A stretch of 64,000 nt of DNA from NCBI GenBank assembly GCA_020465985.1, contig JAANYP010000811.1, positions 972,001 to 1,036,000 on the forward strand, given 5' to 3'. Source of the stretch: Centrapalus pauciflorus (taxonomy: Eukaryota; Streptophyta; Magnoliopsida; Asterales; Asteraceae). Below, piece after piece: positions 33,011-44,904 of the stretch. The notes under the pieces are model-generated. The model made no database searches. It was given only the letters and a program-made list of their open reading frames with translations, and was not told where the DNA came from. A program made the position numbers and the translations under genes. Within the stretch, counting starts at the first letter, position 1; every line of letters begins with the position of its first letter.

Positions 33011-34200
33011 ATGATGATTTTGGAAAAGTTTATCGAAATAAATCACGAGGTTGGCAAGGCAAATTCTGCGCCAAAACACTACTACTGGTGGAAGGATAGG
33101 TTGGCTGACTTTGCGCGTTTCAACGACATGCGAATGTGGATCTGTATCGATGAGGGATACATTCCACCTACTCAGGAGTTTGAGGGCTGTCAGAGAGTCT
33201 TGACATATCAGAAGATGAAGGATGATGACAAGAAACTATATGAGGCCGAGAACAGAGCTTTTTCCATCATTCGCATGGCACTACCTCAGGAGATTCTACA
33301 CACCTTCAGAATCATCGTACAGCTAAAGAGCTATGGGATGCACTTGAGAAATGGTGTGAGGGAAATCCGAGGGTTCGAAAAGGAAGGACCGAGATGCTAA
33401 AACAACAGTTCGCAATTTTCAAAGCATTGAAAAACGAAAAGCTGGATGAGACAATTACATGGTTCTACCATTTATTGACAGAGCTGGATAATTACGATGT
33501 CGAGTATTGTGAACTTGAGAAGATTGAGAATCTTCTGGATGCTTTACTAGCGAAGTGGGAGATGTACACAACGCTTATAAAGCATGATGAAGAAAAATTC
33601 GAAACTCTTACTCTCGAAGGAGTTATTGGTACGCTGAGGGCTTACAACTTTCAGTTACTTAAGAAAGAGAAGGAATATGATCAAGTCCAAGATCCAGAGA
33701 TGTATTTTGGAAAGACGAAACCTTCTATCGCAAGTGAACTGAAAACAGCTACAGCTTTCTTCTCAGGAGAAGCGTCTATCCCAGGGGAGGTGGAAGAAAC
33801 AAGTAGTCGGGCATTCTTAGGGTACTCTAAACCGAAAGATAAACCGACTAACTCAGCATCTACCTCTCAAAACTACACAAAGATGCCTATGAGTTCACAA
33901 TCAGCCGAGACTCATCTGAATCTGTTGGCTTCGTTTGTTGCAGCATATGGAAATTGCGTACAAGGAAAAATTAACGATCCTGCAATATGGGAAGAGGACT
34001 ACGATCAGGTGGACCCAAATGATTTGGAGGAAATGGGTCTTCAATGGCAACTGTCCATGGTGACTCAGAGGGTCAAAAGGTTCATAAAACGAACAGGAAG
34101 AAATCTGAATGTTAGCAACAATAAAATTGGGTTTGACAAATCCAAGGTTAAGTGCTATAAGTGCCAAGGATTAGGACACTTTTCTCGAGAGTGTCAATGA
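33011..34200 (+). pseudogene. gag: Sirevirus-like Gag core with first zinc knuckle
   Basis: Starting at ATG 33011, HYYWWKDRLADF and the DEGYIPP segment are a Gag N-terminal region. A frameshift near 33300-33320 separates this from the capsid part (continuing in the frame of 33394-34200: LKQQFAIFKALKNEKLDETI, FYHLLTELDNYDVEYCE, LLDALLAKWEMYTTLI). The C-terminus has a CCHC knuckle, CYKCQGLGHFSREC, near 34150. A stop follows at 34198. Confidence 0.85.
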
Positions 34201-35865
34201 CCCAAAGTTGAAAACTATCAGAATCAATCTCAGGGAAGATATCAGTCTGGTAGTTCGGGTAATCAAGCAAATATTGCTGGTCTGTTAACTAATGTGACAT
34301 TGAGAGACAGCTCGATGGTACTTATGATTGGTCTACTCATCCGGAGTCTAATGCTAGGCCGTCATGGCTGAAGTGACTGAGACTGGGGGTGACGGAGCAG
34401 AGGAAGTAACAGAGGACAACGAACAGAATGATACAAGTCCTGTGTTGGTGGAGAAGTCAGACAATCAGACCATTCTGGAGTTTGCCGCCCAAATGGCTAA
34501 CGTGGAATCGGATCACAAACAGATAATTCTGAACTTTTCTACATTCCGTGATTTATGTGTTTTATGTACTACTTCCAATGATAGATTGAATTTAGTTCTA
34601 GAAGCATATAACAATTTAACTGCTGAAATAGAATCACTAAAATCAGAAATGCTAGGCTTCTAGATATTAAAGAAGATCTTAGGAATAAGTTAAAAGCAGA
34701 TGCTCAAGATGTTATTGTTCTAAAAGACAAATTAAGTGAACAATGTGTCAGGATAGAACTTATGTATGAGCATGTTGAGGCTTTAACCAAAGAACTTACG
34801 ATTAAGGAGGTAGAGCTAGCTGAATCAAGGGTTAAAGTTGCAGAGGTAAATAGTAAGTTAGAAAAGTTTAGGAACTCTTCTCTAAATCTAGGGAAAATCT
34901 TAGATGCTCAACGTCAAACTAAGAAACCAGTAGGTTTAGGTTATCAAGAGAGTCCTCCACCTTTCAATGACCATTATGTGCCTCAACCTTAGGATAAAAC
35001 TGATAAACCAGTCGAGTCAGAGGTAGCAACTGTAACAGTATCTGCATCTGATAAGGGTAAATCAACTAAGGTGACTAATAATAATTCCACGGTTAAGAAA
35101 GTCAAGTTTGTGCAGTCTTTCTAGTGACAAAATTTTAGGAGAAGCTAAACCTGAAGTTTATAATCAGAAAGAGGAAGTAGTCACGATAGCTGAAAAGAAA
35201 GAACATGACACTAGTGAGACACCAAAATCAAATGGCACTCATAAGAAGTCAATTGAAAAGATGTCTTGCTTTAGATGCCATGAGAGGTGACATGTTGCGT
35301 CTAGCTGTCCAAATAAGAAAATAGAGTCTACACCCTCTAAACCAGAGTCTAGACCTATTGCTGGAAAGCCTGAACAACATAACCTTGTAGCTAGTGTACC
35401 TAGCACAAGTGTTTCTCAAAACAATGAGAAATTGTGAATGCCACACCAAAGACCGCTGTTAGACAAGTACCTGTGTCGGTTAGACCAAATGAAGTGGTTA
35501 GGACTAATTCGCCGAATAGAGTCCCTAATCAATCTAGGGCAGGACCTCAACAAGCTTATAGGAGTACAACACCTAGAAGAGCTTACACTCCTATTAGGTA
35601 TCACACTCCTCAAAGACATCAGACACCAGGTAGAGCCCAGGGATATCAATCTGAAATGCCTTATAATAGAAATTATTCGAGGGTTCAACAGTAAATGCCT
35701 ACCCATAGGCCAAGAGTGAATTAAAATCACTCAGAACCACAACAGGTTCTCATTCAAACACCCAAGTCACCTGAAAGGAGAGATGAGTATTTGAAGGACT
35801 TCACGTATGTGGATAAGAATGGTATTACCAAGTCAGTTATGGCTTGGGTTCCCCGTGATAACTAA
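34201..35865 (+). pseudogene. Gag C-terminal extension: coiled coil, second knuckle
   Basis: Open pieces 34364-34663 and 34762-34992 read as heptad-rich coiled coil (NNLTAEIESLKSEM, ALTKELTIKEVELAESRVKV), then GLGYQESPPPFNDHYVPQP. A second CCHC knuckle near 35265-35315 (CFRCHER-HVASSC) has a TGA in place of the Gly codon. Basic, proline-rich sequence follows, ending MAWVPRDN and TAA at 35863-35865. That stop precedes pol and is probably ancestral, since many relatives separate gag and pol here. Confidence 0.78.
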
Positions 35866-35886
35866 CTTCTTTTCTTTCATGTGCAG
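35866..35886 (+). promoter_or_regulatory. Splice-acceptor-like tract between gag and pol
   Basis: The pyrimidine-rich run CTTCTTTTCTTTCATGTGCAG directly follows the gag stop and opens in phase into pol. A similar site precedes ORF3. Confidence 0.45.
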
Positions 35887-38800
35887 GAGATAACTACAGG
35901 TCTAAACAACAAGTGGTTCGTCGACAGTGGTTGCTCTAGGGACATGACTGGGGAAAGGAGTCTCCTCACAGACTTCAAGGGAGGGAACAAAGGATTCGTA
36001 TCATTCGCTGGGAACAAGGGAGGAAATATCACTGGAACATGAGTGATCACTAATGGGACTATCACACTTGATCAAGTTTATCACATTGATAGACTTGCTC
36101 ACAATCTTATTAGTGTCTCTCAGATATGTGATAAGAAGAATTCAGTTCTTTTTACTGATACTGAAGCGTTAGTGCTGAAGCCGGGATTCAAAGTACCTGA
36201 AGAGTGGATTATGATGAGAGCCTCAAGGAAGAATGATTTATACATGGTGGACATGAACATCTCAGATTCGTCGATGGGAACAATCTGTCTTTTGTCTAAA
36301 GCTTTAGAGTCCGAATCCATCTTATGGCACAGACGCATGACACACTTGCACCTAAGGAAAATGAACTACATCAGTAAACATGGTCTGGTGCAAGGTGTCC
36401 CGATGAAGAGTTTTCAGTTTGACGACAAGTGTGTACCGTGCAAGAAAGGCAAATAACACAAGAACTCACACAAGTCTAAGACTCAGAACTCGATAGCTTC
36501 CACTTTCGATTTGTTGCATATGGATATATTCGGACCTATCAACAAAAGGAGTATAGGTGGTAGTTGGTACTGTTTAGTTATCAATGATGATTACTCACGT
36601 TTTTGATGGGTTTTCCTTTTAGGTACGAAGGACGAAACAGCTAGAAAGTTGATTGGGTTCTTGGACCAAGTCGAAAACTCATACGGGACGAGAGTAAAAC
36701 GTATCAGGAGTGATAATGGAACAGAATTTAAAAAATACAGTAATTGGTGTATATTGCCTATCCAAAGGCATAGTGCATCAAATTAGTGCACCATATGAGC
36801 CACAACAAAATGGGGTGGCAGAACGCAAAAACAGGACTTTGATTGACGCAGCAAAGACCATGCTCTCGGATTCAAAGCTTCCTACCATGTTTTGGGGGGA
36901 GGCAGTGAATACCGCATGTCATGTTTTAAACCGGGTCCTTATTGTCAAGTCACTGAACAAAACCTATTACGAACTTCTGAATAAAAGACCACCGAATTTA
37001 ACTGGATTCGAACCGTTTGGGGTACCGTGTACATCATAGAAAACAAAACATCAACCTAAGTTTGGTGAAAAGACTGACGAAGGATACTTCCTAGGTTATG
37101 TACCTAACTCACCAAACAAAAGGGTTTTTAACAAAACAAACGGTACGGTAGAAATTGTGTATAACATTGACGTATTAAGTTATACACATGAACCCCAAAC
37201 TGGTCTGGAATGGATATTCGATTATGACTCATTATTTGAATCATTTAACATTCCTTTGGATGGAATTGCAGGTACAATTGAAAATGAATTATCGTCATTA
37301 AATATGAATGACGACGGTCAAAGTTTTCCAAAGACAAGCATCCCATCAACTTCTGAGCCTACAACGACAGAAGATAGAGCTCCATCATAGAATGAACCCG
37401 AGTTACCTACAAACGAGAATCAGACTACTACTTATAACTCCGAGGACAGTGATCATGAGGAAGAGAATGTAGCATCTGAAGTCGTTCCCCCGTTAGGTGA
37501 AATAGGATCAAACTTAGGAGACAATCTTAGAGTCGATGAGATTGAGACATCGAGGATAAACAAGGATCATCCGATTGAGAGCATCATAGGAAATCCACAT
37601 ACTGGTGTGAGAACTAGGAGTAGTGTGAGTAATAAAACGGTACTATTATCGATGATCAACGACTCCGAGGCCTTTCACACTTGTCTTTATTCGTGTTTCA
37701 TCTCGCAAGTAGAGCAGAATAATGTGCAAATGGCACTAAAAGACAATTCTTGGGTTGAAGCAATGCAAGAAGAGCTGTCACAATTCAGAAAGCTTGAAGT
37801 GTGGGAGTTAGTGCCGCTACTGCGAGGAGAAGTTGCAATAGGAACCAAATGGGTTTTTAAGTGCAAGAGAGATGATCGGGGTATTGTTACTCGCAACAAG
37901 GCAAGTAAAGGGATTCAACCAAAAAGAGGGAAATGATTACAACTAAATGTTTGCACCAGTGGCAAGGCTTGAAGCAATTCGCTTGTTTCTGTCCTTTGCG
38001 TCCTTTAAAGGGTTTAAAGTATATCAACTGGATGTAAAGAGTGCTTCCCTGTACGGCAAAGTGAAGGAACTGGTGTACGTCTAACAACCGCCCGGGTTTA
38101 CTGATCCAAAGTATCTTGACAAAGTGTATCATCTGGATAAGGCTCTGTATGGATTACATCAGGCACCAATGGCATGGTATGAGATGCTGTCAACTCATCT
38201 TTTAGATAATGGGTTTGAAAGAGGGAGAATTGATAGTACATTGTTCGTAAAGAGAAAGAGAGAAGATTTTATCTTGGTACAAGTGTACGTTGATGACATC
38301 ATCTTCGGGTCATCAAACGAACAGATGTGCAAAGACTTTGAGAAGGTGATGAAGTCAAAGTTTGAGATGAGTGATATGGGTGAGCTGAACTTCTTTCTGG
38401 GATTGCAAGTTGAACAGAGGAAGGAGGGCATGTTTATCCATCAGACGAAGTATGTCTACGATATTCTGGAACGCTTCAGGATGGAAGGAACAAAGCTGAC
38501 TGCTCATTTTAGTACTCCAATTCAAGTGAATAACAATCTCGGACCGGGTACAGAAAGTGATACTAATGTGGATCCGACTCTATATCGGGCCATGATTGGG
38601 TCACTCATGTATTTAACTGCTTCTAGACCTGACATAATGTTTGCTGTGTGTATTTGTGCTAGGTTTCAAGCCAATCCGAAAGAAATGCATATGAAAGCTG
38701 TGAAGCGGATTCTGAGATACCTTAAGTCGAAACCGAAGCTGGAACTTTGGTATCACGCTGATGGTGATCTGGAATAGGAAGCATACACGGATTCAGATTA

Positions 38801-39241
38801 TGGAGGTTGTAGCTTGAACCGAAGTCAACAACAAGAGGTTGTCAGTTCCTTGGAGGGAGGCTCGTATCCTGGCAATGCAAGAAACAGACTTCGATAGCCG
38901 TGTCAACATGCGAGGTCGAATATGTAGCTGCTGGTAGTTGCTGTTCACAGGTTTTGTGGATACAACAACAATTGCGGGATTACGGTTTGACTTACACTCA
39001 TACTCCCATTAGGATAGATAATCAGTCTTCAATTGCTATAACTAATAATCCAGTTAAACACAGTAAAACAAAGCATGTAGACATAAGACATCATTTCATA
39101 CGTGATTCTGCTGAATAGAACTTAATAAAACTGGTAAAAGTGGCAACGGAAGATAATAATGCAGATTAATTCACTAAAGCTTTTGATAAGTCATGCTTTG
39201 AGTTGTTAGTTCAACTAAATGGTATGCGTAATCCAGAGTAA
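35866..39241 (+). pseudogene. pol: Sirevirus-like Pol (PR-INT-RT-RH)
   Basis: Protease WFVDSGCSRDMTG near 35920. GAG-pre-integrase LWHRRMTHLHLRKMNYIS and CVPCKKGK near 36320-36450. Integrase with HMDIFGP, IRSDNGTEF and QQNGVAERKNRT (36500-36840). RT starts near 37740 (WVEAMQEELSQF, GTKWVFKCK) and retains YVDDIIFGSS at 38286-38315, then GLQVEQRKEGMFIHQTKY. RNase H has CEVEYVAAGSCC and KHVDIRHHFIRD (38900-39110), ending LVQLNGM near 39230. At least eight stops or frameshifts. It lies immediately after a splice-acceptor-like GTGCAG (35881-35886). Confidence 0.88.
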
Positions 39242-41287
39242 CTTGACCTTAGTATATTTTCTTTCTTTTTATAGTAAGTTAGTAGCTAAATAGAATTTAT
39301 TTCCTTTTATAGTAAGTTAGTTGGTTAGTTGATTAGCTTATCTTAAAAATGAAAAACAAAAGAAAAAGAGAGAAAACCATAAAAATTTCAAAAAAAGAGA
39401 ATATCGAAAAATGAGTTAAGTCTTAGAGACATAGGTTCAAAGTGACGAAAATTAGCACAGCTGAAACAATCTCTAAGTGTTAAGCTTTCACACATAATGC
39501 ACCTTAAATTCTAAGTGATATACACTTTGTTTGATGTGTTGGTAGGCATGATACACAAAGGAAATCTCAAGCGCTAATAAAATATTCAAGAAAAAGTCAT
39601 ACGTGTAACTAACTTAGATGTATGACCAAATGGTCTAATTTCTATGTTAGAGATATACAGACAATGATTCTAAATGAGCTATGCAAATTTTCTGGGGGAT
39701 GTATAGCAACATCAAATACATCTTAAAGAAAAGAAAAGAAAAGAAAAATTTTGATAAAGAAGAGGGACTCAAAACAAGTCGCTTTGTTGTACGTAAGTAC
39801 AGACCTGTCACCTCTTTTTTGACTCGAGTTAGCAAGATAAGTCGCTTTGTTATACGTAAGTACAGACCTGTCACCGCTGTCTTGTTAAATTAAAAGGAAC
39901 TCTAAGACAAACTAAGACACTCTGTTGTATGTAAATACATAACTGTGTCCGACGTTTTCCTTTTAAAGAAAATTTGCAATACTGAAAAGTTATAATCATT
40001 ATGTGTCTGCCTTGATAATAGAAATATATCTAAGTATGGGACACGTAAGGTAGTTTGTTGATAAATAAAAAAGCCAAGGGATATTCCAAAGTGTAAAGTG
40101 TTTAGAGGGAAAATCATACCGACAATCGACTTGAAATGTATATCACGACAAACAATCAAAGGAATAAAAAATTCCCAAGTGTGAAAGTGTAATACTGAAA
40201 GTGCATTTGACACCGCTATCTGATTGAACTTTCTTGGATTTTCTCGCAAAAATATTCTGTTAGTATAGATCGTAAATTTTTTTTAAAAAAAAATATTTTT
40301 GAGTAGCTTAAGTTTAAATTTTATTCAAATTTTATTTTATTTTACTTTATTTTATTTTATTTTATTTTAGTTTATTCTAAGTAGGAAAAAGGTCAAAGTT
40401 ACTATGATGCATTTTTGGTTGAATAAACAAATATTATGTGAAAATTTGTTGCTTGGTGTGAATGATTTTGCAAGGTTTATAAAATTCCGTTAAACGAAAA
40501 AAAGTTCAATTTTATTCAAGTATTTTCATAATTTTCTCTTAAGTTTGAATTTCAGACAAATTCGAACTTAGCTTTGAATTTGTCAGGAAGTTCGAACTTA
40601 TGCTAAGTTCGAAGGTAGTTGGTATAAATAGGTCAACAGTACTTCATTTAAGGCACCTACCCTCGAATTTCTTTATTCGAACTTGTGCTCCGGCGATCTA
40701 GAACTTGTCTTCGAACTTGCCATCATTCGAATTTCTTCCTATTTCTCGAAGTTTTGCTTTCCTTTCTCGAACATACACGTATACTTAGGTATAGTAACCA
40801 TCATTATACAAAGTATGTGTAGTTTAGGACTTTATTGAGGCAAAAAATCGACATTATTTGATGTTTTTGAGTGTTGAAACTAGGTGGTTTCTAAATCACA
40901 AGTTTTGACAGATAAAAGTATAAATAAATCATAAATAACTTCGATTAGAATCCAATAGGACTAGATTATACTGCTTTATAAGTCAAATGGGGTTAAAATC
41001 TTAGTTTTTAGTTTAAAAGTGACCGACTTCGAACTTGTTCTTCAGGTTCGAACTTGTCAGAAAGTTCGAACTTGTTGAAATATCTACAAGTTCGAAGTCA
41101 GTCAAGTTCGAACATATATTTCGAATTTATTTAAAATTCAAATGGCTTTAAAATGATTTCAAACTTGTCTAAGTTCGAATGTATTGGATTTCAAACTTAT
41201 GTAAGTTCGAAGTTTTGCAAATTCGAAATAAACAAGTTTCATTTTATTTTTAATTACTAATGTTGCTTGTTAATTTTGTGTGCAGAT
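39242..41287 (+). other. Post-pol non-coding spacer with repeats
   Basis: About 2 kb without a frame I can support. It contains three tandem hairpin repeats (39778-39950), TTTTA runs near 40310-40375, and a dense field of TTCGAA/AAGTTCGAAC words from 40540 to 41230. It ends in TTTTGTGTGCAG (41274-41285), acceptor-like, three bases before the ORF3 ATG. Confidence 0.7.
39778..39950 (+). repeat. Three hairpin repeats with GTAA loops
   Basis: 35-bp units at 39778-39812 and 39841-39875, with a diverged one at 39916-39950. Each centres on a GTAA loop: TGTAC/GTACA in the first, one mismatch in the second, and TGTAT/ATACA in the third, a compensated C-G to T-A change. The third also has outer arms GACAC/GTGTC. 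Confidence 0.75.
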
Positions 41288-44201
41288 ATGGGTGATCGGG
41301 CGTTTTATAATAAGCATAACATGGTTATGGCCGCGGACCGTGAATTGCCTGAAGCACAGCCGTATCGTCAGATGATAGAGTTCCTGACACAGTCCAGAGT
41401 CTCTTACGCTCTCACTCACAATCTTCAAATTATATTGACCTATGTGCGACAATTCTGGGAGTATCTACAAGTGGATTGCTCGGTTACACCTACTCTTCTA
41501 AGAACAAGAGTGGGAGGACAGCCAATCGTCTTTTCGGTTGATATGTTGAGACAGATCCTACAGCTGGGATCTGAAGACCAAGAAGCAAGGCCGATAGATT
41601 TTCCACTACCTATCAGGCAAGCTGCATTTTTGTGAACGGGGTATGCCCAATACATCACGAAGGCGTCGTATGTGAAGAGTGGATTAATTGGCCAATGACG
41701 TTATCTTGTACATGTTATAATGGTGTGTTTTGCGCCAAAGAAGGCGGGATTTGACACGATGGTGTCTAAACTGCAATCGACGTTAATTGCCTTGGTTTAC
41801 AACAAGCGATTCAGTTTTTCTGAGATGTTTTTTGGGGAGTTTGTCCACCAGATCACAGCTCCGGTCAGGGAAAAATTTTTTATGTACCCTCGTTTTTCTA
41901 TGATGATCATTCGCCACTTTTTGCCCAATTTGCCACCACTTCCCGATCTAAGTGGAGTGGCCTTGAAAGAATTTTTGCTGACTGCGAGACCCACAATGCG
42001 AGAAGGGCTGAGCAGGTCAGGCCCCAAGTAGCACCATTGTTTGGGGCAGTCATTGATCCTGATTTTGTAGCCCCAGAGGGTGACAAATTGATAGATGAAG
42101 TCCAGCAACCACAACAGCAGCCGCAACAACAACAACCACAACAACAGCGGCACCAACGTCGCAGACCACCGGCAAGCAGGCCTCCGGTTGCTAGACCCTC
42201 CTCTCAACAACCAGCCACTACAGCTGCTGGTCCATCAACAGAAGCTGTCGGCCCATCGAGTTCGACCCTCAATATGATCAGAGGGCGCAAACTCTGGAAG
42301 AGATATGGGCGCAGGGGACAGCCGCGGAGCAAAATATCGCTGAATAACTGGTTCAGGATGTTTTAGAGCCTTCAGGTGATTTCCATGATATATTTAGTCA
42401 GATTGATGAATACCAACCATCTGATGCTGAGTTAATGGACACTGAGGTCCAGGATGAAGAAGAAGGAGAAGGTGCAGCTGCTAGGGAACAGACTCCAGCT
42501 CAAGGTCATGTGGAAAGCGCCTCAGAGTCTAGTTCTGAAGCCGAGGATCCAGATATCTCAATTGGTAGATATGGATCAAGGTTAGTTGTAAACAGAAGGA
42601 GATCAACAAGACCGACTGTACTTGATGAAGAGACCGAAGAATCTGATTATGAAGAAGAAGAAGTTCCACTCATTCCTAGGCATAGGGCGAGGAGGCATAG
42701 ATTTATGTAGGGAGCTCCATCCAATTCATCTCCTCAACCTGTGTTACCGGCTGCTCCATCAACTTCAACCACCGCTCCATCAACATTCGCCTCCATTCCA
42801 TCAACATCGACAACGTTCACAGATAATCAGTGGTTCACAGAGTTAAAAGGAAAAGTGGACTTCCAAACAGTCCAGATTTATCAACTTTCAACAGCTGTGA
42901 AAGAGCTGCAGCAGCATAATGCTAGACTTGATCAAGAAAGTGCCGAATTAAGGACAACTGTGGCTGATCAACAGTCTGAGCTGAGTACAGAGAAGACCTT
43001 CCTTGAGCAATTATTGAAAGATATGCGAGCTAAGGGGAAGAGTAGCTGCAAGGAAGACGAGTTGAGAATAAGGAGAGATGAGGACAAAGGCAATGATCCA
43101 GATGCCCAAAGAGAAGGTGAGCTAGCAGATTTTTCTCAAAAGACTGCTCAGCAAGCACTCATTCAAGGGGAGCCTAGTCAGTCAAGTGTGGGAGAAAGAG
43201 GTGAAGGTGAGGCTTCAAAGATTGTTGAACATGAAATGGTTGAAGCCTTGATGTATCTTGATGATGAAGACGAGTTTGGTTTTGATCAAGAAGACTTGGA
43301 AGAAGGGGAATTTATTCCAGAAGACGTGGTGGATTGGAAGTCAGACGATGAGGTTGTTGAAGATGAGGATGATGATGTAGATCAAGTAGTTATCCCGAAG
43401 CAGCCTATCACCAAACAATATATACATAATGATCAGAATGTGATAGATCTGGATGAGCTTAACTTTGCATATATGGATGAATCAGAATCTGAAATAGCTG
43501 AAAAGGAACAAACAAGATAAGAAATGATTAAGCTATGGTTCAGGATGGAGGAGAAGAAGACAGATCTGGCAGTGAAGAAAAGAATGAGACTGCCAAGTCC
43601 AGGAAATCTCTCAGGAGGGATTCTAAGCTGGTTCTTTAAAAGGGAACTGCAGCTATTTGTGCTCAAAAGAAGAGACGGGCTTCAGTAGTTAAGGAGAACC
43701 ATGAAGGTTTTTAATACACTACCCAAATGCGAAGTGAAGGAACTGGCCTGGAAAGAGCCTATCAACTTAGGAGACGACCCCTATGCTAAAGTTATAGCTA
43801 AAAAAATCAAAAAGGAGGGGAGATCTGGAAAGTTTGAAAGGATAAAGCCAAGGTCAAGCAAAAGAATTGAAGATGAGTCGAGAATAGATCCCCACACTGG
43901 CAAGCCTTGGGCTAGAATGGTCTACAAGCCAGTCCGATGTCTGAAGAAAGTGCCAATGAAGTCAATGCCACAGGATGTACTTAGCAACATGAAGTGGTGG
44001 TATGTAGACAATGAAACGGCTGAAGCAGTGATGGAGGACCTAGATGAAATGACTATTTTGAAAGTATACGATCCACTGCATCTGATTAACTTATCCAAGG
44101 ACGACCTGAGAAAGCTTCATGATCAGCCGATTTTCTTTCACGAAGGTTGGAGATCAGAAGGCAGGAAGTTCCAGAAGGTGGTAAGGGTTTGCATAGAGTA
44201 G
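41288..44201 (+). pseudogene. ORF3 accessory protein downstream of pol
   Basis: Pieces in order: N-terminal domain (41288-41635 and 41720-42031) with FLTQSRVSYAL, YVRQFWEYL, VGGQPIVF, FSFSEMFFGEF and FFMYPRFSMMI; glutamine-rich and acidic low-complexity sequence (42037-42710); coiled coil (42741-43520) ending in an acidic block; and a C-terminal domain (43701-44201) with LINLSKDDLRKLHDQPIFFHEG. The N-terminal domain is homologous to 27349-27981. Stops and frameshifts separate the pieces. There is no clear envelope-like transmembrane segment. Function unknown. Confidence 0.72.
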
Positions 44202-44273
44202 GGATTATATGCTGGTAGTAGTTTGTATAATTCTAGTACTTAGACAAAATATAAATAGTTAGAAGCTATCGTC

Positions 44274-44284
44274 AAGGGGGAGTC
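44274..44284 (+). other. Polypurine tract of the Sirevirus-like element
   Basis: AAGGGGGAGTC abuts the 3' LTR start at 44285, 73 bases after the ORF3 stop. Confidence 0.92.
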
Positions 44285-44899
44285 TGTTAGTGCACCCTGT
44301 GTGACGATAGCAATCTAAGTATAGATGATATTTTGTAATAGTCAATTTGTTCGTAATTGCATATTAATACATGTTTGTTATATGTTTGATTGTATGTTTG
44401 ATATATGTTTGATATTGAGTGTATATATGTTTGAACTTAGTTGTAATTGATGTTTTACAATAAGTTCAAACATAAGTTCAAAGATAAGTTCAAACATAAG
44501 TTCAAAGGTAAGTTCAAACATAAGTTCTAGAACAAGTTCAAAGACAAGTTCTAGAATAGGTTCAAAGGCCTAATTCGAACTTATGGTGGACAAGTTCGTG
44601 GGCTTGGGCCTTCTCGAACTTGTCCAAGGTAAGTTCGATCTTATGCCTATAATTAAGGTTTAATCAGTATTGATTAAGAACTTTTGCAGAATTAAGGCTA
44701 AGGGCGATTACGAACTTACAGAGGCGATTAGGTGTGTTCTTGGAGAGAATCATGTGTCGGGACGTTCTAGTTTGAGTCTATCATCGTGTGTGTCTCCGTG
44801 TTCCGTGTGTGTGATCTGTCCGTCAAACCGCTAACGAGGATTCCGCACTCGTTGGACGGCGTCGAGTCAAGATAGGATCCGTAGGTAGGCGACCTTACA
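44285..44899 (+). repeat. 3' LTR of the Sirevirus-like element
   Basis: 615 bp, colinear with 31823-32437 with scattered substitutions, followed by CCCGG. Confidence 0.95.
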
Positions 44900-44904
44900 C
44901 CCGG
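44900..44904. other. Target-site duplication CCCGG (right copy)
   Basis: Exact match to 31818-31822. Confidence 0.95.

Larger units (their letters stand above)
31823..44899 (+). mobile_element. Sirevirus-like Ty1/copia element in TNP2
   Basis: 13,077 bp with two 615-bp LTRs, CCCGG duplications, PBS, gag with a coiled-coil extension and two zinc knuckles, pol in copia order, a 2-kb non-coding spacer, a third ORF of about 2.9 kb and a PPT. An extended Gag and an extra ORF downstream of pol are Sirevirus traits; the lineage call is inference. Coding parts carry many stops and frameshifts, and the LTRs differ at a few percent of sites. Confidence 0.92.

Noticed and set aside
41288..44201. ORF3 as a retroviral-type envelope protein
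   Set aside because: I see no signal peptide, no convincing transmembrane segment and no furin-like site; homology to the CACTA-borne ORF argues against an envelope role.
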